DNA of 41,708 nt from Singulisphaera sp. GP187 (GTDB taxonomy: Bacteria; Planctomycetota; Planctomycetia; Gemmatales; Gemmataceae). Under the pieces are notes generated by a model that saw nothing but the letters and a program-made list of their open reading frames with translations, was not told where the DNA came from and made no database searches. Positions 7,889 through 15,078 of the stretch are shown here, in pieces. A program made the position numbers and the translations under genes. Position 1 is the stretch's first letter. Every line of letters starts with the position of its first letter. The stretch lies in contig CAMBMH010000016.1 in the NCBI GenBank assembly GCA_945868575.1, positions 1-41,708 on the forward strand, given 5' to 3'.

Positions 7889-9163
7889 TTAAGTGATTTT
7901 TTTCAGGACCACGGCGCACACCTGTCCCAATTGGGTAAGGGTGACCTTGAGCACACAGGGGCGCTCCACCCTTGCCGGGGGACCCGAAGCGATGGTAATT
8001 CCGCATGCCGGGTCGGGATTGGGGCAATTGATAGTGGAAGGGCGAATTCCAGTGGCAAGCGAAAGGGCCGCCGCAGCCAGTTCGACGATGCCGGAAGCGC
8101 AACCCATATTTCCAGTCTGGCCCTTCAGGGCATGAACGGGAACCGGAAGCGATCCGAAAACCTCGCGGTAAGCGGCCGCTTCCCAGGCATCGGTGATTGG
8201 GGCTCCCTGACCATGGGCGTTGATATGGTCGATATCCTGGGGACCAACCCCGGCTTCGGCCATCGCCTGGCGAATCACACGAGCCAATCCCTTGCCATCA
8301 CGCGCCCGGTCAAAACCGGTAGAGAAACTCGCCACTTCGGCGATCATTTCGGCGCCACGCTTTTTGGCGTGTTCGAGTTCCTCAAGGACCACCACGGCGG
8401 CCCCTTCGGAAAGGACGGTTCCCTCGCGATCCCTGTCAAACGGGCGATGCGCACCGGCCGGGTCTTCGTTTCGCTTCGAAAGGGTTTCAAAAAGGCACTG
8501 ACGGGTGAGGCTCAGCGGGTTGATTTTGGATTCTGCTCCACCAACCAGAAAGAAGTCAGCCCGGTCGCGTTCAAGGATTCGCAGGGACTCGCCAAAAGCG
8601 AGGATACCGGCGACATCGTTTTCGGTGATCGTGTTGTTTGGTCCCTGGGCATCGTGCAGGATGGAAACCTGGCAAGCGAGCATGTTGGGAAGATACTTGA
8701 GCATCCAAAGGGGCGCGATGGCGTGGATACCTTCGGTACCCCATTTTTTGAGATCAAGAAAGCGACTTCCCGGCTCGACGCACACCTTTCCAGGTTCAGC
8801 AAGCTCGGGTAGCTCGGTCGGGATCATGCAAGAACCGTAAACGACCCCAAAACGGGTCTTGTCGAGTGCGGTCTTGTCGACCTTGCAATCTTCAAGCGCG
8901 ACTTGGGCGGCCGCAACGGCGAGCTGGATGGGCCGGGCCATCATACGAAGCTGCTTACGGTCTTTTTTGTCGAGATAGAGTTTGGCGTCAAAGTCAGCGA
9001 CCTGCCCAGCTACCCGCACCGGAAGTGCCGAGGCATCAAACGCCGTTATGGGCCCCACACCTGGGGTTCCGGCGAGGATAGCCTCCCAGAAAGGCTCCCT
9101 GCGGGTGCCAAGGGGGCTGAAAATTCCCATTCCAGATATGACTGCGCGACGCCCGGTTGACAT
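7889..9163 (-). CDS. Ketosynthase-like protein with lost active site, chain-length-factor-like
   Basis: A 424-residue thiolase-fold protein clearly related to KAS II: GMGIFSPLGT at the start, PFDRDREGTVLSEGA and NAHGQGA further on. The catalytic Cys is replaced. Aligning from GPN, the position of C186 in the neighbouring ketosynthase is D183 here (GPNNTITENDVAG). The second catalytic His is N352 (KGQTGNMG), while H317 remains. It cannot condense by the usual mechanism. This is the condition of the KS-beta/chain-length factors of type II polyketide synthases, where a dead partner sets chain length, although those usually carry Gln at the Cys position. ATG at 9163 has no clear ribosome binding site; the open frame continues to a TTG at 9220. 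A structural partner of the adjacent active ketosynthase is the best inference. Confidence 0.8.
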   Translation of the reverse strand: MSTGRRAVISGMGIFSPLGTRREPFWEAILAGTPGVGPITAFDASALPVRVAGQVADFDAKLYLDKKDRKQLRMMARPIQLAVAAAQVALEDCKVDKTALDKTRFGVVYGSCMIPTELPELAEPGKVCVEPGSRFLDLKKWGTEGIHAIAPLWMLKYLPNMLACQVSILHDAQGPNNTITENDVAGILAFGESLRILERDRADFFLVGGAESKINPLSLTRQCLFETLSKRNEDPAGAHRPFDRDREGTVLSEGAAVVVLEELEHAKKRGAEMIAEVASFSTGFDRARDGKGLARVIRQAMAEAGVGPQDIDHINAHGQGAPITDAWEAAAYREVFGSLPVPVHALKGQTGNMGCASGIVELAAAALSLATGIRPSTINCPNPDPACGITIASGPPARVERPCVLKVTLTQLGQVCAVVLKKIT

Positions 9164-9229
9164 GACTTTGGTGTTCGTTGACCGGTAAACCGGCCCGCCC
9201 CCTGCCCTGTTGTGAATCAAAGTTGTGAA

Positions 9230-9730
9230 TCAGGCACCAGGAGTGGCGTTTTCGGCGGGCTTAACCACCTTGCGCGCCATATCCAACATGTGCTTGAGCT
9301 GCCCGGAGAACACAAAATTGTGATCACCAAACATCTGTTTGGACCGGGACTGGTCGAGGTGGGCAAAGAAGATCTCCGCCTCGCCGACCTGTTCCGTTCC
9401 GGAACTAACCTTCCCTGCGACGGACGCCCCTTCTGGTGCCATGTGGAGGAGTTCCACATCGTAATAGAGCGTCTCTCCGGGCATCATCTCCCGGGTGAAG
9501 GTGGCGCGAACCACCTTGGCGAGGACCACCTTTTCCCGAAAATCATTTGCTTCGCCGACGAGAATACCGCCCGTTTGGGCAAGGCCCTCAATCATCAGGC
9601 TTGCGGGCATCACCGGCCAACCGGGGAAATGCTCGGCAAAATGGTCTTCGGCATGGCTAAGGTTGCGCACGGCGCGGGCCCTTTTGCCAGGCTCGAATTC
9701 CTCAAAACGGTCGATCCAGATCCAGCGCAT
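9230..9730 (-). CDS. FabZ/FabA-like hotdog dehydratase 1
   Basis: A 166-residue hotdog-fold protein expected to dehydrate 3-hydroxyacyl-ACP to the trans-2-enoyl form. The active site lies in HFAEHFPGWPVMPASLMIEGLAQ, with H34 as the catalytic His and E48 as the acid, at the FabZ spacing. The usual Gly after MP is Ala here (VMPASL). Cysteine is absent. ATG at 9730 (MRWIWIDRFEEFEPG) is chosen because this is where FabZ similarity begins; a longer frame to TTG at 9802 is possible. It sits 66 bases before the inactive ketosynthase-like gene. A second FabZ-like gene opens the same cluster, so the two probably act on different chain lengths or one isomerises, as FabA does. Confidence 0.8.
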   Translation of the reverse strand: MRWIWIDRFEEFEPGKRARAVRNLSHAEDHFAEHFPGWPVMPASLMIEGLAQTGGILVGEANDFREKVVLAKVVRATFTREMMPGETLYYDVELLHMAPEGASVAGKVSSGTEQVGEAEIFFAHLDQSRSKQMFGDHNFVFSGQLKHMLDMARKVVKPAENATPGA

Positions 9731-9862
9731 GTAGTCCAGTCCGGGATGTGAAACAGTGTTGCCAAATCCTAAGAGCAAAAAACGAGGACCTATGAGGGTC
9801 AAACCGCAAGGGATAAATTCCCGGGGCCAACCGTCAATCCGTCAGACTGTATCCACTGGCCC

Positions 9863-9895
9863 GGCGCCCCAAGGAAAGGGCAGTTACGGGGCGCC
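9863..9895 (-). other. GC-rich hairpin just downstream of the ACP gene
   Basis: Perfect 8-bp arms GGCGCCCC (9863-9870) and GGGGCGCC (9888-9895) with a 17-base loop lie 16 bases after the ACP stop codon on the minus strand. No T-run follows, so it is not a standard terminator. It could partly terminate or protect the upstream ACP message inside the operon; ACP is usually needed in excess over the enzymes. Function is inferred from position only. Confidence 0.4.
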
Positions 9896-9910
9896 TGCCA
9901 GGATTGTCAA

Positions 9911-10303
9911 CTACTTGGCCTGAAGCTTGCCAGCGATGTAACGGGCGATCAGGTCAACGGTGAAAAGTTCGCTCAGGTCGGTAGCCTGGGGGTTCTTTTC
10001 GAAGCTTGAAAGATCGGCGAAGGGCATCTTCTCGCGGAGTTCGCTGAGGCCCTTTTCGGTGACTTTGCCGTCTTTAACAAAATCGGCGTCGCCTTGGAAA
10101 ATGGCTTCGGGGAAAAGTTCGTTGCGAGGGATCTTGATCCCGAATTCGCGTTCCAGACGGAACACGATATCCAGGAAATCGATCGATTCCGCGCCCAAGT
10201 CGCCATTGAGGGTCGAAGAAGGGGAAATTTCGTCTTCATCGACATTGAGCGCCTCAACGAGAGTCGCGGATACCTTCTTGAAGATCTCTTCCTGCGTAGG
10301 CAT
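9911..10303 (-). CDS. Acyl carrier protein, unusually long
   Basis: A 130-residue acyl carrier protein, against about 78 residues for E. coli AcpP. The phosphopantetheine attachment site is S40 in GAESIDFLDIVFRLE (normally DSLD; here ESID). Residues 1-60 make a typical ACP start, with an acidic helix 1 and the LGAES turn. A roughly 40-residue insertion (about 68-108, including KVTEKGLSELREKM) precedes the last helix (FTVDLIARYIAGKLQAK). ATG at 10303 is favoured over ATG at 10309 because the AAGGA site is 7 bases from the former and adjacent to the latter. It is flanked by FabG and FabZ-like genes and would carry the chain built by this cluster. A holo-ACP synthase is not in the window. Confidence 0.85.
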   Translation of the reverse strand: MPTQEEIFKKVSATLVEALNVDEDEISPSSTLNGDLGAESIDFLDIVFRLEREFGIKIPRNELFPEAIFQGDADFVKDGKVTEKGLSELREKMPFADLSSFEKNPQATDLSELFTVDLIARYIAGKLQAK

Positions 10304-10448
10304 GGCCATTTCCTTTTATCAAATACCCCGGCACCTTGATGCCGACCAACTTACCATGGAGCCCCAAAAGGAGCCCCGCCTTGGCCCGATCGCGGTTTGC
10401 CCGCAACCCAGCCCACACAATCTCCGTCCCGCACATGCAGGACGAATC

Positions 10449-11210
10449 CTATTTGCCCCCGACGGGACCGAGGCTCAAGCCCCCGTCCACCGTGAGGACC
10501 TGACCCGTCATGTACGATCCATCGGCGCTGGCCAAAAACAGCGCCGCACGGGCGATGTCTTCTGGTTTTCCAAGACGCTTGAGAGGAATCATCTTTTCGA
10601 TCATGTCCCCCGCCTTGTTGCGCACCGCCGCGCTCATGTCAGTCTCAATAAAGCCAGGGGCGATGGCGTTAACTGTCACTCCCCTTGGGGCAAGCTCCAC
10701 GGCTAGCGCCTTGGTGAAGCTGTTGATTGCGCCCTTGCTGGCCGCATAATTCGTTTGTCCCATATTCACAAACTCGGCGGCCACGCTCGAGATGTTGATG
10801 ATTCGACCGGAACGGCGGCGCATCATCGGGAATCCTATCTGATGGCAACAGTTGTAGGTGCCAAACAGGTTTGTCTGGATGACTTTAGCCCAATCGGCAG
10901 GGTCCATCCGGACAAAAAGGTCATCGTGAATGATCCCGGCATTATTTACCAGGATATCCACGGGGCCCACTTCCTTTTCAATCGTCTCAAAGAGTGCCTT
11001 TACTTGGGCAAGATCTGCAACATCTGCCTGGTAGGCCTTGGCGACCCCTCCAGTTGCGGAGATTGCATTGACCATCTCTTCCGCGGCGGCTTGGCTGCCG
11101 CGGTAAATTGCGGCGACTTTAGCGCCTTCGGCAGCAAAAAGTTCCGCAATCCCGCGACCAATACCCCGGCTGGCGCCAGTGATTACCGCTACCTTATCCT
11201 TCAGACGCAT
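10449..11210 (-). CDS. fabG: 3-oxoacyl-ACP reductase (FabG-type SDR)
   Basis: A 253-residue short-chain dehydrogenase/reductase that reduces 3-oxoacyl-ACP with NADPH. The Rossmann motif TGASRGIG is at residues 11-18, NNAG follows the fourth strand, and catalytic Ser, Tyr and Lys lie in NISSVAAEF and YAASK. The C-terminal SYMTGQVLTVDGGL is characteristic of FabG. ATG at 11210 follows GGAAGGA at a good distance. It lies 30 bases after the first dehydratase gene and 145 bases before the ACP gene, in the expected order for a type II fatty-acid or polyketide operon. Sequence alone cannot say whether it serves only this cluster or also general fatty-acid synthesis. Confidence 0.9.
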   Translation of the reverse strand: MRLKDKVAVITGASRGIGRGIAELFAAEGAKVAAIYRGSQAAAEEMVNAISATGGVAKAYQADVADLAQVKALFETIEKEVGPVDILVNNAGIIHDDLFVRMDPADWAKVIQTNLFGTYNCCHQIGFPMMRRRSGRIINISSVAAEFVNMGQTNYAASKGAINSFTKALAVELAPRGVTVNAIAPGFIETDMSAAVRNKAGDMIEKMIPLKRLGKPEDIARAALFLASADGSYMTGQVLTVDGGLSLGPVGGK

Positions 11211-11240
11211 CCTAAGTCCTTCCCAAGTGTTGTGTTGGGT

Positions 11241-11750
11241 TTAACCCAGCAACGGTGTTCCTGTCCAGATGAGACTGGCCCGCTGACGGTGAGCCAAAAT
11301 CAGGTTTTCGTCCAATTTGGCTTTGGATGCATACGCCACATTGACCGGCGCAGCTTCCACGGAGGCCAAATTATAGGTCGCCACAGTAAAACGGGCGTTA
11401 ACCGTGGACTGGCCGTTTTTGCTTCCTGAACCTTTGAAAGTCGCGGTGGAGTCCGTTCGCTCAATGAGCTCCACTTTAACTTCCATCCGGTTGCCCGGGT
11501 CCATAAAAGTACCATATTTCACATTCCGGGCATCCCGGAGAACAATCATGCTGTGACGAAAATCCTCGGAAAGCCTCAAAAGCCAAGCTCCAGCCTGGAC
11601 GAGTGTCTCGAGCATGAGCACCCCAGGCATAACCGGAAACCCCGGAAAATGATCGAACAGATACTCCTCGGCCATGGTCAAATTCTTGTACGCAACAAGC
11701 TTTTTGCCTGGTTCGAGCGAGGTGACTCTATCAATCAGGTGAAATTTCAC
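11241..11750 (-). CDS. fabZ: FabZ-like hotdog dehydratase 2, first gene of the cluster
   Basis: A 169-residue hotdog protein, probably a 3-hydroxyacyl-ACP dehydratase. The active site is DHFPGFPVMPGVLMLETLVQAGAW, with H34 and E48 at the same spacing as in the second FabZ-like protein of this cluster; the VMPGVL form is closer to canonical FabZ. GTG at 11750 is taken as the start because GGAGG lies 11 bases upstream and the protein then begins MKFHLIDRVTSLEPG, a normal FabZ start. The open frame reaches TTG at 11768, but that codon overlaps the ribosome binding site. It is the promoter-proximal gene, with an extended -10 promoter about 55 bases upstream. Confidence 0.85.
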   Translation of the reverse strand: MKFHLIDRVTSLEPGKKLVAYKNLTMAEEYLFDHFPGFPVMPGVLMLETLVQAGAWLLRLSEDFRHSMIVLRDARNVKYGTFMDPGNRMEVKVELIERTDSTATFKGSGSKNGQSTVNARFTVATYNLASVEAAPVNVAYASKAKLDENLILAHRQRASLIWTGTPLLG

Positions 11751-11803
11751 TCCGGGGCCGACCTCCAAGCGGCTAAACCTTATGGTTTGAAACGCAATTG
11801 CTG

Positions 11804-11832
11804 ATTATAGCAAGAAAAAGGGATGGGTACAA
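11804..11832 (-). promoter_or_regulatory. Sigma-70-type promoter of the acyl-chain cluster
   Basis: On the minus strand TATAAT (11809-11804) is a perfect -10 box preceded by TGC, giving an extended -10. Exactly 17 bases upstream is TTGTAC (11832-11827), a partial -35. Transcription would start near 11797, leaving a leader of about 45 bases before the GTG at 11750. This is the clearest promoter in the window and supports reading the cluster from here as one or more transcripts. Confidence 0.6.
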
Positions 11833-11847
11833 TTGAATGACCCGATT

Positions 11848-11863
11848 CACATGTACGCATGTG
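11848..11863. promoter_or_regulatory. Inverted repeat upstream of the cluster promoter
   Basis: CACATG (11848-11853) and CATGTG (11858-11863) are perfect arms around TACG. The centre lies about 59 bases upstream of the predicted transcription start, a usual position for an activator site, and between the divergent cluster and S46 peptidase genes. It could serve either gene. Operator function is inferred from symmetry and position. Confidence 0.4.
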
Positions 11864-12067
11864 CATCCACACCCTTGCATTTCTTTCGTCCCTCCAACCT
11901 GCCCCAAATTTGATCATGAATCAATCCTTTCGGCAATAGTCGACTGGGTTTGATAAGAAATCTTTTCCTGATAAATCGGTTAAGACGCTTCCGTCGGCCT
12001 TGCCTTTTGTTTGGGTTTTAGGGGTAAACATACCCCTGCCAATAAGATCGCTTTTTGGAGCAGCCTC

Positions 12068-14161
12068 ATGAGTCGTTTCCCATTCGGATTGTCCCAGGCA
12101 ATTCAGGTTTCTGGGACCATAGGGGCATTAGTTTTGGGGGCGCTTTCAGGATTAGGTGGAAACATGTTGCAAGCAGATGAAGGAATGTGGCTATTTAATC
12201 AACCACCAACCAACCTTTTAAAACAAAAATATGATGTCACATTAACTACTGATTGGCTTGGCCATCTCCAGGAATCCTCTATTCGCTTTAATAATGGCGG
12301 ATCGGGTAGCTTTGTCTCCAATAAGGGGTTGGTAATTACCAACCATCACATTGGTGCCGATTCCCTCGAAAAACTTTCCACCAAAGACCGCGACCTTCTC
12401 AAGGCGGGCTATTGGGCGAAGTCCCCCTCCGAAGAGCTCCGCTGTCCCGACATGGAACTCAATGTCCTGGATTCCATTGAGGATGTTACCAAGCGGGTCG
12501 AAGCAGCCGTCAAACCAGGATTGTCCCCAGCCGATGCTGCTGCCGCACGCAGAAGCATTTTGGCGGAGATCGAATCCGAGTCCAAAAAAGCAACCGGACT
12601 GCGAAGCGATGTGGTGACCCTCCACCATGGTGGCCTTTATCACCTGTATAGATATCGCCGCTTTACAGATGTGCGTCTCGCCTTTGCACCGGAATCTTCG
12701 ATTGCAGGATATGGCGGCGATGTAGATAACTTTGAATTTCCAAGGTTTAATCTAGATATTTGTCTATTTCGAGTATATGTCGACAATAAACCATATACTC
12801 CGCCCCATTTCCTGAAAGTCGCCGAACAAGGCGCATCGGAAGGGGACCTGGTATTTGTTTCGGGAAACCCGGGAACCACCCAACGCTTGGAGACCCTTGC
12901 AAAGCTGGTTTATCGTCGGGATAGGCTCTTGCCATATAACCTGACCCGACTCCGTACGATGGAAGCTGCTCTTTTGCAGTTTTCGGCAACGGGTCCCGAA
13001 CCTGCGGCCCGTTCGGCCCGTTATCTCCACAGTATCGCAAATGCCCGAAAGGCAATGTCTGGTCAGCTTCAAGGGCTTTTGAACGCTGAACTCCTGGCGA
13101 CCAAATCACGCCAGGAAGCAGAACTTCGGGCAAGCGCCAAATCCCAGGAATCATGGGAAAAAGCGGCGGCGGCAGTGCAGGCCCTTTCCAAAATGGACCG
13201 GGAGTATTTCCTGCTTGAGACAGGGCACGGCCTGGACAGCGAACTTTTTGCCATCGCTCGCCAGTTGGTGCGAATGTCTAAGGAAAAAACCAAACCGAGC
13301 GGAAGCCGCCTTCGGGAATATCGGGACTCCAATCGGGAATCGCTTGAGTTATCGCTTTTCTCCCCGGCCCCAATTCATCCGGGCCTCGAGGCTGTCCGAC
13401 TTGGAACAGCGTTTACATTCCTTGCCGAGCAACTCGGAGGCGATCACAACGCCGTAAAGGTGGTTCTTGGTGGGCAATCGCCTCTCCAACAGGCGGCAAA
13501 TCTGGTTGGAATAACAAAGCTTGCAGATGTGGCTTTCCGTCGGAAACTAGCCGGGCAAACGCCCTCGGAAATCTCCTCCTGTGATGATCCGATGATTCGA
13601 CTGGCCCTTGCGGTTGATGACATGGCAAGGGAAATCCGGGCACGCTTTGAAGCCGAAGTTGAAGAACCGGAACGACAGGCCAACGGAGCCATTTCCCGTT
13701 TGCGATTTGAACTCGCGGGAGCAAACCCAGTGGCCCCTGATGCCACATTTACCCTGCGTTTAGCATTTGGGACCGTCAAAGGTTATGATGCGGAGGGAAA
13801 AACCATCCCCGCCTGGACGACGGTCCAGGGACTTCAGGAGCGCCATTCCCTTTTGGGTGCGCGGGAACCGTTTCTTTTGCCACAACGGTGGATCGAAGGA
13901 AAAGCCAACCTTCCCGCCGAAACTCCCTTCAATATCGTTTCCACCGCAGACACGATTGGTGGCAACTCGGGCAGCCCCGTCGTCAATCTCAAAGGCGAGC
14001 TTATCGGCGTAAATTTTGACCGGAACCGCTTTGGTCTCGTGAGAAACTTCGTTTACACGGATGTCCAGGCAAGACACATCATGGTGGATGTGCGGATCAT
14101 CCTGGCATCGCTTCGAAAGATGTATGGGGCCGACAACCTTGCCGAAGAACTTGGGCGATAA
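12068..14161 (+). CDS. S46-family dipeptidyl-peptidase, DPP11-type specificity predicted
   Basis: A 697-residue exported serine exopeptidase that removes dipeptides from peptide N-termini. A hydrophobic N-terminus (about 15-36) is a signal peptide. Catalytic His is in TNHHIG (near 93), Asp in GGDVDNFEFPR (about 216-221), and Ser is S634 in GGNSGSP. Eighteen residues after the Ser is R652 (NFDRN). In characterised S46 enzymes this position is Arg in DPP11, which prefers Asp/Glu at P1, and Gly in the broad-specificity DPP7, so an acidic-P1 enzyme is predicted. ATG at 12068 follows GGAG by 7-8 bases; an in-frame TTG at 12011 is less likely. Length fits the family. It is divergent from the acyl-chain cluster and probably feeds on extracellular peptides. 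Confidence 0.9.
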   Translation: MSRFPFGLSQAIQVSGTIGALVLGALSGLGGNMLQADEGMWLFNQPPTNLLKQKYDVTLTTDWLGHLQESSIRFNNGGSGSFVSNKGLVITNHHIGADSLEKLSTKDRDLLKAGYWAKSPSEELRCPDMELNVLDSIEDVTKRVEAAVKPGLSPADAAAARRSILAEIESESKKATGLRSDVVTLHHGGLYHLYRYRRFTDVRLAFAPESSIAGYGGDVDNFEFPRFNLDICLFRVYVDNKPYTPPHFLKVAEQGASEGDLVFVSGNPGTTQRLETLAKLVYRRDRLLPYNLTRLRTMEAALLQFSATGPEPAARSARYLHSIANARKAMSGQLQGLLNAELLATKSRQEAELRASAKSQESWEKAAAAVQALSKMDREYFLLETGHGLDSELFAIARQLVRMSKEKTKPSGSRLREYRDSNRESLELSLFSPAPIHPGLEAVRLGTAFTFLAEQLGGDHNAVKVVLGGQSPLQQAANLVGITKLADVAFRRKLAGQTPSEISSCDDPMIRLALAVDDMAREIRARFEAEVEEPERQANGAISRLRFELAGANPVAPDATFTLRLAFGTVKGYDAEGKTIPAWTTVQGLQERHSLLGAREPFLLPQRWIEGKANLPAETPFNIVSTADTIGGNSGSPVVNLKGELIGVNFDRNRFGLVRNFVYTDVQARHIMVDVRIILASLRKMYGADNLAEELGR

Positions 14162-14223
14162 GCCACACCCAAAAGACCACACTTGGTAGTGACCTACTTG
14201 GTGCGGATCAGGAAAAGACTTCG

Positions 14224-15048
14224 TCAAACACCCACCCTTTCGGGGTGGGTATAAACATTCATGGTTGCACCCCGGAGAAAACCGACAAGGGTGATGTTAA
14301 ATTGCCTGCAAAGGTCTATGGCAAGTGATGTGGGCGCGCCAACCGCAACAATTATTGGAATGCCGGAGACGATCGCTTTTTGCGCCATTTCGTATCCGAC
14401 CCGTCCGGACAAAACCAGGATACTGGGAGAAAGAGGATGTAACCCCCTTTCCAGGGCAAACCCGGCGACCTTGTCAAGCGCGTTATGTCTGCCCACATCC
14501 TCGCGCAAACAAACGAGTTCTCCGCCTGGAGTAAAAAGTCCACAGGCGTGCACGCCTCCGGTTTGGGAAAAGAGCTCCTGGTGCGGTCGGAGCATTCCTG
14601 GAAGTGTGCTCAAAAAAGCAGGGGAAACGATAAAGTTTCCGGAGACGGGTTGGGACTGGACTGCCACCGCATCAAGGCTTTTTTTGCCGCAGGCTCCACA
14701 ACTGGAGGTGCTGAAAAAGAAACGATCAAGGCTCTTGGCACGGGAAGGGATAGCCAGACGGATATTGAGGATGTTATCGTGGTCGGGATGTTCGGGTTCG
14801 GGGCGTTCCACACCCAAAACCTGATCGGATGTGCTAATAATGCCTTCGTGGAAAAGGAATCCCAAGGCAAGATCCAGGTCATGGCCGGGCGTTCGCATCA
14901 AAATCGTCGCCGGCTTGTCGTGGAGACGAAGCTCCAAAGGCGCCTCAACGGCAACCATGTCGGATTTTTGAATATCCGAAATACCCGGGGATATTAATTC
15001 CACCCGGGCACTTTTCTGGTCATTTTCGGCGAGATGCGGCCGGTTCAT
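14224..15048 (-). CDS. fdhD: Formate dehydrogenase accessory sulfurtransferase FdhD
   Basis: A 274-residue FdhD. The family enzyme passes sulfur from a cysteine desulfurase to the molybdenum/tungsten cofactor of formate dehydrogenases. The reactive CGAC pair is at 117-120 (SSCGACGKKS). GGVHACGLF, REDVGRHNALDKV, LSGRVGYEMAQKA and the C-terminal GFLRG...MNVYTHPERV complete the signature. ATG at 15048 has GGA about 6 bases upstream. The codons for the final THPERVG form a GC-rich hairpin (14230-14250). No formate dehydrogenase or cofactor gene is in the window. It follows the dioxygenase gene by 30 bases on the same strand, which may only reflect chance packing. Confidence 0.93.
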   Translation of the reverse strand: MNRPHLAENDQKSARVELISPGISDIQKSDMVAVEAPLELRLHDKPATILMRTPGHDLDLALGFLFHEGIISTSDQVLGVERPEPEHPDHDNILNIRLAIPSRAKSLDRFFFSTSSCGACGKKSLDAVAVQSQPVSGNFIVSPAFLSTLPGMLRPHQELFSQTGGVHACGLFTPGGELVCLREDVGRHNALDKVAGFALERGLHPLSPSILVLSGRVGYEMAQKAIVSGIPIIVAVGAPTSLAIDLCRQFNITLVGFLRGATMNVYTHPERVGV

Positions 15049-15078
15049 GCACTTCCTGTCACCCGGTTTACCGTGAAA

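Noticed and set aside
7565-8812. Long plus-strand frame of 415 codons opposite the two ketosynthase genes
   Set aside because: It is antisense to well-supported genes, Gly/Arg/His-rich and without family motifs.
3654-11750. Reading the acyl-chain cluster as a ladderane pathway
   Set aside because: Ladderane candidate clusters of anammox bacteria include radical SAM and desaturase-like genes. None is present here, so only a generic acyl-chain pathway is claimed.
14230-14250. Hairpin ACCCACCC/GGGTGGGT as a terminator for the S46 gene
   Set aside because: It lies inside the conserved THPERVG codons of fdhD, has no T-run after it and is explained by the coding sequence.
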